Below the pieces are notes generated by a model. It was not told where the DNA came from. It made no database searches and was given only the letters and a program-made list of their open reading frames with translations. DNA of 64,000 nucleotides, taken from positions 124,001-188,000 of the forward strand of contig CAVTTJ010000008.1 in the NCBI GenBank assembly GCA_963737575.1, in the 5' to 3' direction. This document shows positions 40,304 to 48,242 of this stretch, one piece after another. A program made the position numbers and the translations under genes. The DNA is from VRUE01 sp963737575. GTDB taxonomy: Bacteria; Actinomycetota; Thermoleophilia; Solirubrobacterales; 70-9. The stretch's first letter is position 1, and each line of letters begins with the position of its first letter.

Positions 40304-40326
40304 CTAAATCCTACAAGAGCGGTCGG
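40304..40326 (-). promoter_or_regulatory. Shared suf motif upstream of rrf2
   Basis: Coding strand reads CCGACCG-N5-GTAGGATTTAG, immediately before the rrf2 start, with the same 5-nt spacing as the copy at 36181-36203. It overlaps a possible -10 box (TAGGAT), so a bound regulator would block RNA polymerase. Confidence 0.5.
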
Positions 40327-41814
40327 TTATGCCGACGCGCCCTCGGCCGAGGTCTCTTTGCCGAGTTCGACGTGGGCGCGGCTGTCGGCGCCGCGGATCA
40401 GGACCAGCGTCAGGACGAAGCCGGCAAGCGCGAACGCCGCGCCGCCGAGGAACGCGTACTGGAAGCCCTCGGTGAGCCCCGTCACCTGGCTCACGTTGCC
40501 CGCAGACGTCACGTGGTCGGTGCGGGCGATCGCGATCGCGGAGAGCACCGCCAGCCCCAGCGCGCCGCCGATCTGCTGCGAGGTGTTGATCAGGCCGCTG
40601 GCGAGACCGGCCTCCTGCTCCTGGACGCCGGATACGGCGGCGATCGTCGTCGTGACGAAGGCGAATCCGAGGCCTGCCGCGGCGAGTACGGAGGGGCCGA
40701 GGATGTCGGTGAGGAACCCGCCCCCGACCGAGATCTGGCTGAACCACAGCAGGCCGGCGACGATGAAGAGCATCCCGGCGGCCAGCACCGGCTTGTAGCC
40801 GACTTTGGTGACGAGCTGAGAGGCGATCCCGGCGGAGGCCATGATCACCAGCGCCAACGGCAGGTAGGAGAGGCCGGCGTGGATCGGGCTGTAGCCGAGC
40901 ACCTGCTGCATGTAGAGGGTGATGAAGAAGAACATCGAGAACAGCGACGCCCCGACCAGGAGGCCGACGACGTTGGCTCCGGTCAGGGTCCGGATCCGGA
41001 AGATAGAGAACGGCACCAACGGCTTCGCCGAGCGCAGCTCGATCGCGACGAACGTCGCCAGCAGAATCGCCGAAAACGCGATCAGGCCGATCGTCTGGAA
41101 CGACCCCCAGCCGGCGCTGTTGGCGTCGACCAGCGCATAGACGAGGATCGAGAGGCCCGCGGTGACGGTGATGGCGCCGGCGGCGTCGAAGGCCCGGGTC
41201 CTCGCCTCCTCACGGCTTTCGGCGATCAGGCTCGGGGTGAAGGCGAAAGCGGCGAGGCTGACGGGGACGTTGACCCAGAGGACCCACTCCCAACCGAGGC
41301 CTTCGGTGAGGACGCCGCCGAGGAGCACGCCGGCGGCTCCCCCGGAGCCGGCGACCGCGCCCCAGACGCCCAACGCCCTGTTGCGCTCGGCGCCGTCGCT
41401 GAAGGTGGTAGTGACGATCGAGAGCGCCGCGGGCGAGATGATCGCGGCGCCGAGACCCTGGGCGGCGCGGGCGGCGATCAGCTGGCCCTCGGTCGCGGCG
41501 AACCCGGCGAGCAGCGAAGCGATGCCGACCACAAGCAGGCCGGCCATGAAGACTCGCCGGCGGCCGAGGAGGTCGGCGGTGCGGCCGCCGAGCAGGAGAA
41601 AGCCGCCGAAGGTGAGGACGTAGGCGTTGACGACCCAGGGCAGGTTTTCCTGCGAGAAGTCGAGCGCCCTGCCGATCGAGGGCAGCGCGACGTTGACGAT
41701 CGACGCGTCGAGGACGACGACGAACTGGGCCGAGCAGAGCAGGATCAGTGCCAGCCACCGCTTCTCCTGGAACTGTCCGTTGGCCTCCATCATCGGACTG
41801 GGCCTCCCAGTCAA
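40327..41814 (-). CDS. DHA2-family MFS multidrug exporter
   Basis: 495 aa with 14 predicted membrane helices, proton-driven drug exporter of the EmrB/QacA type. Motif A is LGGRTADLLGRRRVFMAG and motif C is GAVAGSGGAAGVLLGGVL. VVLDASIVNVALPSIGRALDFS is the typical helix 1 start and EWVLWVNVPVSLAAF follows helix 5. Its substrate is unknown. It is the last gene before the two-component genes and on the same strand; 23 bp separate it from the response regulator stop, so it could be a target of that system. Confidence 0.9.
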   Translation of the reverse strand: MTGRPSPMMEANGQFQEKRWLALILLCSAQFVVVLDASIVNVALPSIGRALDFSQENLPWVVNAYVLTFGGFLLLGGRTADLLGRRRVFMAGLLVVGIASLLAGFAATEGQLIAARAAQGLGAAIISPAALSIVTTTFSDGAERNRALGVWGAVAGSGGAAGVLLGGVLTEGLGWEWVLWVNVPVSLAAFAFTPSLIAESREEARTRAFDAAGAITVTAGLSILVYALVDANSAGWGSFQTIGLIAFSAILLATFVAIELRSAKPLVPFSIFRIRTLTGANVVGLLVGASLFSMFFFITLYMQQVLGYSPIHAGLSYLPLALVIMASAGIASQLVTKVGYKPVLAAGMLFIVAGLLWFSQISVGGGFLTDILGPSVLAAAGLGFAFVTTTIAAVSGVQEQEAGLASGLINTSQQIGGALGLAVLSAIAIARTDHVTSAGNVSQVTGLTEGFQYAFLGGAAFALAGFVLTLVLIRGADSRAHVELGKETSAEGASA

Positions 41815-41837
41815 GCAAAACCGCGGCCTCGGCAGGC

Positions 41838-42467
41838 TCAGGGCTCGATCAGGCCGCGGCGGATCGCGTAGCGGACCAGCTCGACCCGGTCCCGCATCCC
41901 CAGCTTCCGCATCGCGTTGGCCCGGTGGTTCTCGACCGTCTTCTCGGAGAGGTGGAGGATCGCCGCGATCTCCTTCGTCGTGTTCGCCTCGGCGACCAGC
42001 TTCACGATCTCCTCCTCGCGCGGTGTCAGCTCCTCCTCGCCGGCCGAGCCTCGCTCGAGCACGTCCTTGATCAGCGATCGCTGCGCCTCGGGAGTGAGGA
42101 ACGGCTCGCCGCGATCGACCGCCCGGATCGCGGCCAGCAGGTCGGTGTCCGCCTGCGCCTTGAGGACATAGCCGGACGCGCCCGCCTTCAGCGCCTCGAA
42201 AAGGTAGCGCTCGTCGTCGTGCATCGAGAGGATCAGGACCGAGACCTCGGGCGCCTGCTCCCGTATCTCGCGTGTCGCCTGCAATCCGGTCAGCTTCGGC
42301 ATCCGCACATCGAGGATCGCCAGGTCAGGCCGCTCGCGGATCGCCAGTTCGCGCGCCTCGGCGCCGTCGGCCGCCTCGCCGATCACATCGATGTCCGGCT
42401 GCCGCTCGAGCAGCAGGCGCAGCCCGGAGCGAACGATCCCGTGGTCATCTGCGATCAGGACGCGCAT
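41838..42467 (-). CDS. NarL/FixJ-family response regulator
   Basis: 209 aa from the ATG at 42467. Receiver domain with the phospho-acceptor Asp in LAILDVRMPKLTG, conserved Ser in VLILSMHDDERY and Lys in ASGYVLKAQAD. The LuxR-type HTH is ELTPREEEIVKLVAEANTTKEIAAILHLSEKTVENHRANAMRKLGM region, about residues 140-185. The likely cognate kinase is 0.7 kb upstream on the same strand, separated by an opposite-strand pseudogene. Confidence 0.92.
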   Translation of the reverse strand: MRVLIADDHGIVRSGLRLLLERQPDIDVIGEAADGAEARELAIRERPDLAILDVRMPKLTGLQATREIREQAPEVSVLILSMHDDERYLFEALKAGASGYVLKAQADTDLLAAIRAVDRGEPFLTPEAQRSLIKDVLERGSAGEEELTPREEEIVKLVAEANTTKEIAAILHLSEKTVENHRANAMRKLGMRDRVELVRYAIRRGLIEP

Positions 42468-42529
42468 CAGCGTCACAAGTCTCGCAACCGGGGGAGCGAG
42501 TCGGAGGGGGTTGGCGACCAACCCGTGAA

Positions 42530-43212
42530 ATGGACGGGAAAAGCGCCAGGCTGGACCGGGCGCTGGCGAAGCTCGCGGGGCGCCAGCATGGGGCGGTCTC
42601 AACTTCTCAGCTGAAGCGACTTGGCATCAGCGAAGACAGCCGAGGAACGGGCGATGGCCGCTGTCCTCGCGGTCGGTGGCGGCAGCCGCCGTGAGAGCAG
42701 TTCGGTCCTGGATGTGTGGCCGGTGGGAACTTCTTCCGGGAGAGGGAGGACCCGTCGACGTGCTGGTTGTGGGATGCGACGGAAGGAAGCGACGGCGCGG
42801 CCTGCGGGTCCACCGATCGGCCACGCTCGCGCCGACGGAGGTAACGCTGCTGGGCGGTTTTCGATCACGACTCCCGATCGGACGATCGCGGACCTGCGGC
42901 TGGCACTAGCATCCGCCCTTCCGGGCGCTGTCTTCGAGCGCGAGCCGAACCGGGCAATCCGCCAGGCCAATGTGCTCGGCCTTCCGCTCGCCGAAGACGA
43001 TCGCTCAGATAGAACCAGGAGCGACCTCGAGGCGGACTTCCTGCGGCTCTGCGCCCGCCATCGGGTCCCGACTCCCGAAGTCAATGTCCCGATCGGCCGC
43101 CATCTCGTCGATTTCCTCTGGAGCGTGGAGCGGGTGGTGGTCGAGACCGACAGCTACCTCTCTCACCGCGGACGCCAGGCATTCATGGAAGACGGTGCTC
43201 AGGGCTCTTCGT
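42530..43212 (+). pseudogene. Broken AbiEi-antitoxin-like/DUF559 gene
   Basis: Pieces of one gene lie in different plus-strand frames. ATG 42530 opens MDGKSARLDRALAKLAGRQHGAVSTSQLKRLGIS, the start of AbiEi-like antitoxin/DUF559 proteins. Around 42770-42860 another frame reads RRRGLRVHRSATLAPTEVTLLGG. From about 42865 a third frame reads ITTPDRTIADLRLA, then DLEADFLRLCARHRVPTPEVNVPIGRHLVDFLWSVERVVVETDSYLSHRGRQAFMEDGA, the DUF559 nuclease-like core. The normal last 40 residues are missing at the junction with the kinase gene. Clearly decayed. Confidence 0.75.
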
Positions 43213-44167
43213 GGCCGTCGCTGAGAGTTCGTCCGACCTCCAGCCGCACGGTCGTCCCCTGACCCGGGCGCGACTCGATCGTCAGCTCGGCGCCGACGAG
43301 CAGCGCCCGCTCGCGCATGCCGCCGATGCCGAGGCCGCGCTCGGACTCCTCGAAGGCGAAGCCGCGGCCGTCGTCGGCGACCTCGAGCTCGACCCCAGGT
43401 CCGGATCGCCGCAGCCTCACGTCGATCCGATCGGCGTCGCTGTGGCGGGCGGCGTTCGACAGCGCCTCCTGGGCGACCCGGTAGACGACGAGCTGGACAT
43501 CGGGGTCGAGGTCGGAGAAGTCTCCGTCGGTCTCCAGCACCGCCTCGAGCCCTGGGCGCGCGAGCTGCTCGACCTGGCCCGCGATCGCCGCGGTGAGGCC
43601 GAGGTCGTCGAGCGCGGTCGGTCGCAGCTGGCGGGCGAGGGCGAGCAGCTCCCGCATCGCCTGGTTGGCGAGGGCCTTCGTCTCGTCGACCTCCGCGGCG
43701 AGCTGCGGCGGCGCCACCTCGCGGACCGCCTCGAGTCGGAGCAGCAGCCCGGTCAGAGACTGGTTGACCTCGTCGTGGAGGTCGCGGGCGACCCGCGCCC
43801 GCTCCTCCTCCTGAGCGCGAAGGGCGGCGGACCCTGCCCGCCGCCGCTCGGCCTCGAGCCGGTTCATCATCCGCAGGAAGGCGAGCTCGAGGCGCTCGAC
43901 CTCCTCGGTCTCGCCGACGCCGTCTATCGAGGCCGGCAGCACCGGCCCGGGCCGGCTCAGGTCCACCTTCTCCATCTCCTCGATCAGGTCCTCGAGCGGC
44001 GCGAAGCGCCGCCGCTGGGCGACGAGGGCGGCGGCGAGCCCCGCCGCGACGACCGCGAGCACGACGATGGCGGCGGTGCTCAGCGGAGCCTCCTCGATCG
44101 CATCGGCCAAGCGTAGAGCCGCCGATCCCGCCTGGGCAGCGCAGGGTGGGCGAATAGGGGTTGCCAC
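43199..44167 (-). CDS. Sensor histidine kinase (HisKA_3 type)
   Basis: 322 aa. One membrane segment near the N-terminus (STAAIVVLAVVAAGLAAALVAQ) and a HAMP-like linker (FAPLEDLIEEMEKVDLSRPGPVL). The phospho-acceptor His is in ARVARDLHDEVNQSLTGLLLRLEAV. The HATPase part includes YRVAQEALSNAARHSDADRI and VADDGRGFAFEESERGLGIGGMRERALLVGAEL. No extracellular sensor domain, so it probably senses within the membrane or through a partner. The start is uncertain; any start before residue 30 keeps the helix. Confidence 0.88.
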   Translation of the reverse strand: MATPIRPPCAAQAGSAALRLADAIEEAPLSTAAIVVLAVVAAGLAAALVAQRRRFAPLEDLIEEMEKVDLSRPGPVLPASIDGVGETEEVERLELAFLRMMNRLEAERRRAGSAALRAQEEERARVARDLHDEVNQSLTGLLLRLEAVREVAPPQLAAEVDETKALANQAMRELLALARQLRPTALDDLGLTAAIAGQVEQLARPGLEAVLETDGDFSDLDPDVQLVVYRVAQEALSNAARHSDADRIDVRLRRSGPGVELEVADDGRGFAFEESERGLGIGGMRERALLVGAELTIESRPGQGTTVRLEVGRTLSDGHEEP

Positions 44168-44232
44168 CCATTGGCCATTCCGAGTGCCCCGGCAATACTC
44201 CTACCCACTCAATCCGACCAGGAGCGAAAGCG

Positions 44233-45093
44233 ATGACCACCACCAAGCAATCCACTTTCGGCGCGACGATCCGCACGACGATCCTGCTGGCCTCGCTCAC
44301 CGGGCTGCTGGTCGTGATCGGCGCCCTCATAGGCGGGCCCGAAACGGCCCTCACCTTCCTCTTCATCGGCCTTCTGCTCAACCTCGGCTCATATTTCTTC
44401 AGCGACAAACTGGCTCTGAAAATGAGCGGCGCCAAGCCGCTCGATGAGTCCGAAGCGCCGCGGATCTACCAGATCGTCCGCGAACTGACGACCCGCGCCG
44501 GCCTGCCGATGCCGCGCCTCTACATCATTCCCCAGGAACAGCCGAACGCCTTCGCGACCGGGCGCAACCCAAAGCACGCTGCGGTCGCTGTGACGCAGGG
44601 GATCACCAAACTCCTCTCCGAGGACGAGCTGCGCGGCGTTCTCGCCCACGAGCTCGCGCACGTCCAGCACCGCGACATCCTGATCCAGTCGGTCGCCTCG
44701 GCGATCGGCGGCGCGATCACCTACATCGCCTACATGCTGCTGTGGTTCGGCAACGACGACAACTCGCCGCTCGGCCTCGTCGCGTCGCTGGCGCTTGTCC
44801 TGCTGGCGCCGATCGCGGCCTCGATCATCCAGCTCTCGATCTCGCGCCAGCGCGAGTACGCGGCCGACGCCGGCGGTGCCGAGATCTGTGGCAACCCGGA
44901 GTCGCTGGCGAGCGCCCTGCTGCGGCTCGAGCAGGGGGCGGAAGCGATTCCGATGGAAGTCAATCAGGCCGCCGAGCCGCTGTACATCGTGAAGCCGTTC
45001 TCGGGCGGTGGGCTCTCGAGGCTGTTCTCGACCCACCCGCCGATCGAGGAGCGCGTCCGCCGCCTGCGCCAGATGCGCCCAAGTCTCGGCTGA
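44233..45093 (+). CDS. htpX: HtpX-family membrane zinc metalloprotease
   Basis: 286 aa from the ATG at 44233 with CAGGAGCG upstream. Membrane quality-control protease. Two N-terminal helices (TILLASLTGLLVVIGALIGG, ALTFLFIGLLLNLGSYFF), the zinc motif HELAH in VLAHELAHVQHRD and the third ligand in RQREYAADAGGAE. Family segments PNAFATGRNPKHAAVAVTQGI and FSTHPPIEERVRRL are intact. Normal length, so probably functional. Confidence 0.94.
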   Translation: MTTTKQSTFGATIRTTILLASLTGLLVVIGALIGGPETALTFLFIGLLLNLGSYFFSDKLALKMSGAKPLDESEAPRIYQIVRELTTRAGLPMPRLYIIPQEQPNAFATGRNPKHAAVAVTQGITKLLSEDELRGVLAHELAHVQHRDILIQSVASAIGGAITYIAYMLLWFGNDDNSPLGLVASLALVLLAPIAASIIQLSISRQREYAADAGGAEICGNPESLASALLRLEQGAEAIPMEVNQAAEPLYIVKPFSGGGLSRLFSTHPPIEERVRRLRQMRPSLG

Positions 45094-45103
45094 GAAGTCT
45101 CGT

Positions 45104-45156
45104 CCCCGAATCCGGGCGCTATACTTATTGAAGTAAAAGCCGATCCGGATTCGGGG
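45104..45156. promoter_or_regulatory. Perfect 12-bp inverted repeat enclosing the moeZ promoter region
   Basis: CCCCGAATCCGG (45104-45115) and CCGGATTCGGGG (45145-45156) are exact reverse complements, 29 nt apart. They flank the TACTT/AAGTA palindrome and a TATACT -10-like box. As RNA this would be a strong stem that could end htpX transcription; as DNA it could be two operator half-sites. Confidence 0.6.
45122..45135. promoter_or_regulatory. TACTT-N4-AAGTA operator upstream of moeZ-cysO
   Basis: TACTT-ATTG-AAGTA palindrome inside the block GCTATACTTATTGAAGTAA. The same block with one base changed precedes cysM at 49168-49181. It overlaps TATACT, a plausible -10. Candidate binding site of a sulfur or cysteine regulator. 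Confidence 0.55.
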
Positions 45157-45166
45157 ATTTGACCAG

Positions 45167-46327
45167 ATGGCCACCAGCGCGCAGACCAAGCAGCAGATCG
45201 AGGAGATCGAGGCGTTCGAGGCGGCGGCTGAGATCGAGGGCGGCGATGTCGTCCTGATCGACACCCGCGAGCCGCACGAGTACCAGGAGGCCCACCTCGA
45301 GAGGGGCAAGCTGGTCCCGCCGGGCCTGCTCGCCGACGAGATCGCCGAGGCCGCGCCCGACAAATCCGCCCGCACGATCCTCTACTGCCGAAGCGGCAAT
45401 CGCTCCTTCAAGGCGGCCGAGCAGATGCAGGAGCTCGGCTACGAGAACGTCGCCTCGATGGCCGGCGGGATCCTCGCCTGGCAGGAGCAGGGGCTGCCGG
45501 TCGTCGCCGCGACCGGGATGACGCCGGAGCAGCGCGACCGCTACTCGCGGCACACGCTTCTCCCCGAGGTCGGGGTCGACGGCCAGATCAAGCTCCTCAA
45601 CGCCAAGGTGCTGCTGATCGGCGCCGGCGGCCTCGGCGCGCCGACCGCCCTCTACCTCGCCGCCGCCGGGATCGGCACCCTCGGCCTCGTCGACGACGAC
45701 GTCGTCGACGCCTCGAACCTGCAGCGCCAGGTGATCCACAACACCGAACGGATCGGCGAGCCGAAGACCTCCTCGGCGCGGAAGACGATCGAGGCGCTCA
45801 ACCCAGACGTCGACGTCGTCGAGCACAACCTCCGCCTCGACGCCGGCAACATCCTCGACCTGATCCGCGACTACGACGTGATCGTCGACGGCGCCGACAA
45901 CTTCCCGACCCGCTACCTCCTCAACGACGCCTCGGTCCGGCTCCGCAAGCCGGTCGTCTCGGCCTCGATCCTCAGCTTCGACGGCCAGATCTCGACCTTC
46001 GTCCCGTTCGAGGGGCCGTGCTATCGCTGCCTCTACCCGACCCCGCCGCCGGCCGAGCTGGCGCCGAGCTGTTCCGCCAACGGGGTCCTCGGCGTGATGG
46101 CGGGGACGATGGGCACGCTCCAGGCCAACGAGGTGATCAAGCTCGTGCTCGGGATCGGCGAGCCGCTGATCGGGCGGCTGCTCCTCTACGAGGCGCTCGG
46201 CACCCGCTTCACCGAGCTCAAGGTCCGCCGCGACCCCGAGTGCCCGATCTGCGGGCCCAACGCCCCCGAGATACCCGACTCGGAGCTGGGGAAGTTCCCC
46301 GACTACGAGGCCTTCTGCGCCGGCTGA
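45167..46327 (+). CDS. moeZ: MoeZ-like adenylyltransferase/sulfurtransferase (rhodanese plus ThiF)
   Basis: 386 aa. Activates ubiquitin-like sulfur carriers by C-terminal adenylation and converts them to thiocarboxylates. N-terminal rhodanese domain (about 10-115) with active Cys in ILYCRSGNRS; ThiF/MoeB domain with nucleotide loop VLLIGAGGLGAPTALYLAAAG, RQVIHNTERIGEPK, DGADNFPTRYLLND, and the zinc cysteines CYRCLYP and CPICGP. The domain order is reversed relative to the usual MoeZ, where rhodanese is C-terminal. The sulfur carrier gene follows 22 bp downstream. Confidence 0.9.
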   Translation: MATSAQTKQQIEEIEAFEAAAEIEGGDVVLIDTREPHEYQEAHLERGKLVPPGLLADEIAEAAPDKSARTILYCRSGNRSFKAAEQMQELGYENVASMAGGILAWQEQGLPVVAATGMTPEQRDRYSRHTLLPEVGVDGQIKLLNAKVLLIGAGGLGAPTALYLAAAGIGTLGLVDDDVVDASNLQRQVIHNTERIGEPKTSSARKTIEALNPDVDVVEHNLRLDAGNILDLIRDYDVIVDGADNFPTRYLLNDASVRLRKPVVSASILSFDGQISTFVPFEGPCYRCLYPTPPPAELAPSCSANGVLGVMAGTMGTLQANEVIKLVLGIGEPLIGRLLLYEALGTRFTELKVRRDPECPICGPNAPEIPDSELGKFPDYEAFCAG

Positions 46328-46349
46328 ACCCGGTAGGTTCCCGGTCGAG

Positions 46350-46625
46350 ATGGCGACGGTGAGGATTCCCCCTGTCCTGAGGCAGCACACCGGCGGCGCG
46401 TCCGAGGTCGAGGCGGCCGGCTCCGACGTCGGCGAGGTCCTGCGCTCGCTGACCGCCGAGCACCCGGCCACCGAGGAGCAGCTGTTCGGCCCCGACGGCG
46501 ACCTCAACCGCTACGTGAACGTCTACCTCAACGACGAGGACGTGCGGGTGCTGGACGGTCTCGACACCGGGGTCGCCGAGGCCGACACGGTCGTGATCCT
46601 GCCGGCGATGGCCGGCGGCCGCTGA
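46350..46625 (+). CDS. cysO: CysO/MoaD-like sulfur carrier protein with extra C-terminal Arg
   Basis: 91-aa ubiquitin-like beta-grasp protein. ATVRIPPVLRQHTGGASEVEAAGSDVGEVLRSL is the usual start and RYVNVYLNDEDVRVLDGLDT is the CysO-type core. It ends VVILPAMAGGR: the Gly-Gly used for adenylation is followed by one Arg, so it would need trimming before activation. The JAMM protease gene at 50185 is an obvious candidate. Works with MoeZ and CysM to supply sulfur for cysteine. Confidence 0.88.
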   Translation: MATVRIPPVLRQHTGGASEVEAAGSDVGEVLRSLTAEHPATEEQLFGPDGDLNRYVNVYLNDEDVRVLDGLDTGVAEADTVVILPAMAGGR

Positions 46626-46632
46626 TCCGTCC

Positions 46633-47397
46633 CTAGTGTGCGAGCACGAGGCCGAGGAAGCGCTTCGTGCGCTCCTCGTGAGGTTCGTCGAGCACCCGCG
46701 CGGGCGGTCCTTCCTCGACGATCGCGCCGGCGTCCATGAAGACGATCCTGTCGCCGACGTCGCGGGCGAACCCCATCTCGTGGGTGACGACGATCATCGT
46801 CATCCCCTCGTCGACCAGCTCCCTGATCACGTCGAGGACCTCCTTGACGAGCTCCGGGTCGAGCGCGCTGGTGACCTCGTCGAACAGCATCAGGTGCGGG
46901 TCCATCGCCAGCGCCCGGGCGATCGCGACCCGCTGCTGCTGGCCGCCCGATAGTCGTTCGGGGTACTGGTCGAGCTTGTCGGACAGACCGACCCGCTGCA
47001 GCAGCGCCGTGCCCTTCTCCCGCGCCTCCTGGCGGGGGCGGCCGAGAGCCTTTTCCGGAGCCATCGTCACGTTCTGAAGCGCTGTGCGGTGGGGGAAGAG
47101 GTTGAACTGCTGGAAGACCATCCCGACCCGCTGGCGGAGGAAGTTGACGTCCCAGCCCGACTCGCCCTCGCCGGACCCGGGCCCCCTGCAGATGTCGTGG
47201 CCCTCGAGGTAGATCTCACCCTCCTCGGGCGGCTCGAGGAGGTTGATGCAGCGCAGCATCGTGCTCTTCCCGGACCCGCTCGGGCCGATCACGCAGAGAA
47301 CTTCGCCTTTCGCGACCTCGAGATCGATGCCGCGAAGAACCTCGAGGTCGCCGAAGCGCTTGTGGATGCCGTCGAGCTTCAGCAGCGGCTCGGCCAT
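46633..47397 (-). CDS. Amino-acid ABC transporter ATPase (GlnQ/TcyC type)
   Basis: 254 aa ATP-binding subunit of a polar-amino-acid importer. Walker A is VIGPSGSGKSTMLRCINLLE, signature RLSGGQQQRVAIARALA, Walker B MLFDEVTSALDPE, switch His in IVVTHEMGFARDV. FQQFNLFPHRTALQNV is typical of GlnQ proteins. Set in one operon with permease and binding protein, placed between cysO and cysM, so cystine or a related amino acid is a fair guess. Confidence 0.92.
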   Translation of the reverse strand: MAEPLLKLDGIHKRFGDLEVLRGIDLEVAKGEVLCVIGPSGSGKSTMLRCINLLEPPEEGEIYLEGHDICRGPGSGEGESGWDVNFLRQRVGMVFQQFNLFPHRTALQNVTMAPEKALGRPRQEAREKGTALLQRVGLSDKLDQYPERLSGGQQQRVAIARALAMDPHLMLFDEVTSALDPELVKEVLDVIRELVDEGMTMIVVTHEMGFARDVGDRIVFMDAGAIVEEGPPARVLDEPHEERTKRFLGLVLAH

Positions 47398-47398
47398 C

Positions 47399-48142
47399 TC
47401 AGGCGACCTCGATGTGGGAGCCGCGCGTGACCTTGCCCCTGTTGCGCGCGATCAGTTTGTCGACCAGCCGAGCGGCTGGAAGGATGATCACGAGGAACAT
47501 CAGGGCGCCGAGAGTCAGAGCCGAGGCGTTGTAGGTGCGGGTCTGGATGTCGGTCGATGTCTGGATCACCTCGTTCAGGGCGATGACACTGACCAGGGTC
47601 GTGTCCTTGAGCAGGGCGATCAGTTCGTTCAGCATCGGCGCCGGGATCTTCCGCACCGCCTGCGGGACGATCACGTTGCGCATCGACTGAAAATGGCTCA
47701 GTCCGAGCGATCGCGCCGCCTCCATCTGGCCGCCGGGAACCGCTTCGATGCCGGCCCGGTAGACCTCCGCCATGTAGGCGCCGTAGGTGACGACCAGCGC
47801 CAGCGACCCGAGCCAGAAGGAGTCCGGCTTGCCGAACCAGTGCGGCAGCCGCAGGGTTTCGGGCAGGAAGCTGAGCGATGGGATTCCGAGGCCGAACATC
47901 AGGACTAGGATCAGGAGGGGGACCGCCCGGAAGACGTCGATGTAGGCGATCGTCAGGCCGCGGATCGGTTTCACCGGCCTTCCCGGGAGCTGTCGCAACA
48001 GCGCCAGAACCAGGCCCCAGGCGAGCGCGATGAGCGCCGAGATCGCGAAGAGTTCGAGATTGATCCTGAAGCCTTCGAGGACTTCGCCGAAGTGATCGAG
48101 CATGAAGCCGACGTTGAAGAACTGGTTGAGGAATTCCTGCAT
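47399..48142 (-). CDS. Amino-acid ABC transporter permease
   Basis: 247 aa HisM/GlnP-type permease with about five helices. The EAA-loop is visible as GGQMEAARSLGLSHFQSMRNVIVPQAVRKIPAPMLNELIALLKDTTLVSVI region (about residues 140-190), and the N-terminal TIAYIDVFRAVPLLILVLMFG follows the family. One bp separates it from the ATPase gene. Single permease, so probably a homodimer. Confidence 0.92.
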   Translation of the reverse strand: MQEFLNQFFNVGFMLDHFGEVLEGFRINLELFAISALIALAWGLVLALLRQLPGRPVKPIRGLTIAYIDVFRAVPLLILVLMFGLGIPSLSFLPETLRLPHWFGKPDSFWLGSLALVVTYGAYMAEVYRAGIEAVPGGQMEAARSLGLSHFQSMRNVIVPQAVRKIPAPMLNELIALLKDTTLVSVIALNEVIQTSTDIQTRTYNASALTLGALMFLVIILPAARLVDKLIARNRGKVTRGSHIEVA

Positions 48143-48242
48143 CTCTTCCCTCGATCAGGCGAATTGGGTCATCTAACGCTAGAGGGGCGCCGTTGCCGGC
48201 GCCCCTCTTCAACCGCTTCCGCTGCCGCTGGGTTGCGCTTCG

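Noticed and set aside
45125..46507. 460-codon minus-strand frame opposite moeZ
   Set aside because: Shadow frame without recognisable domain; moeZ has all expected motifs.
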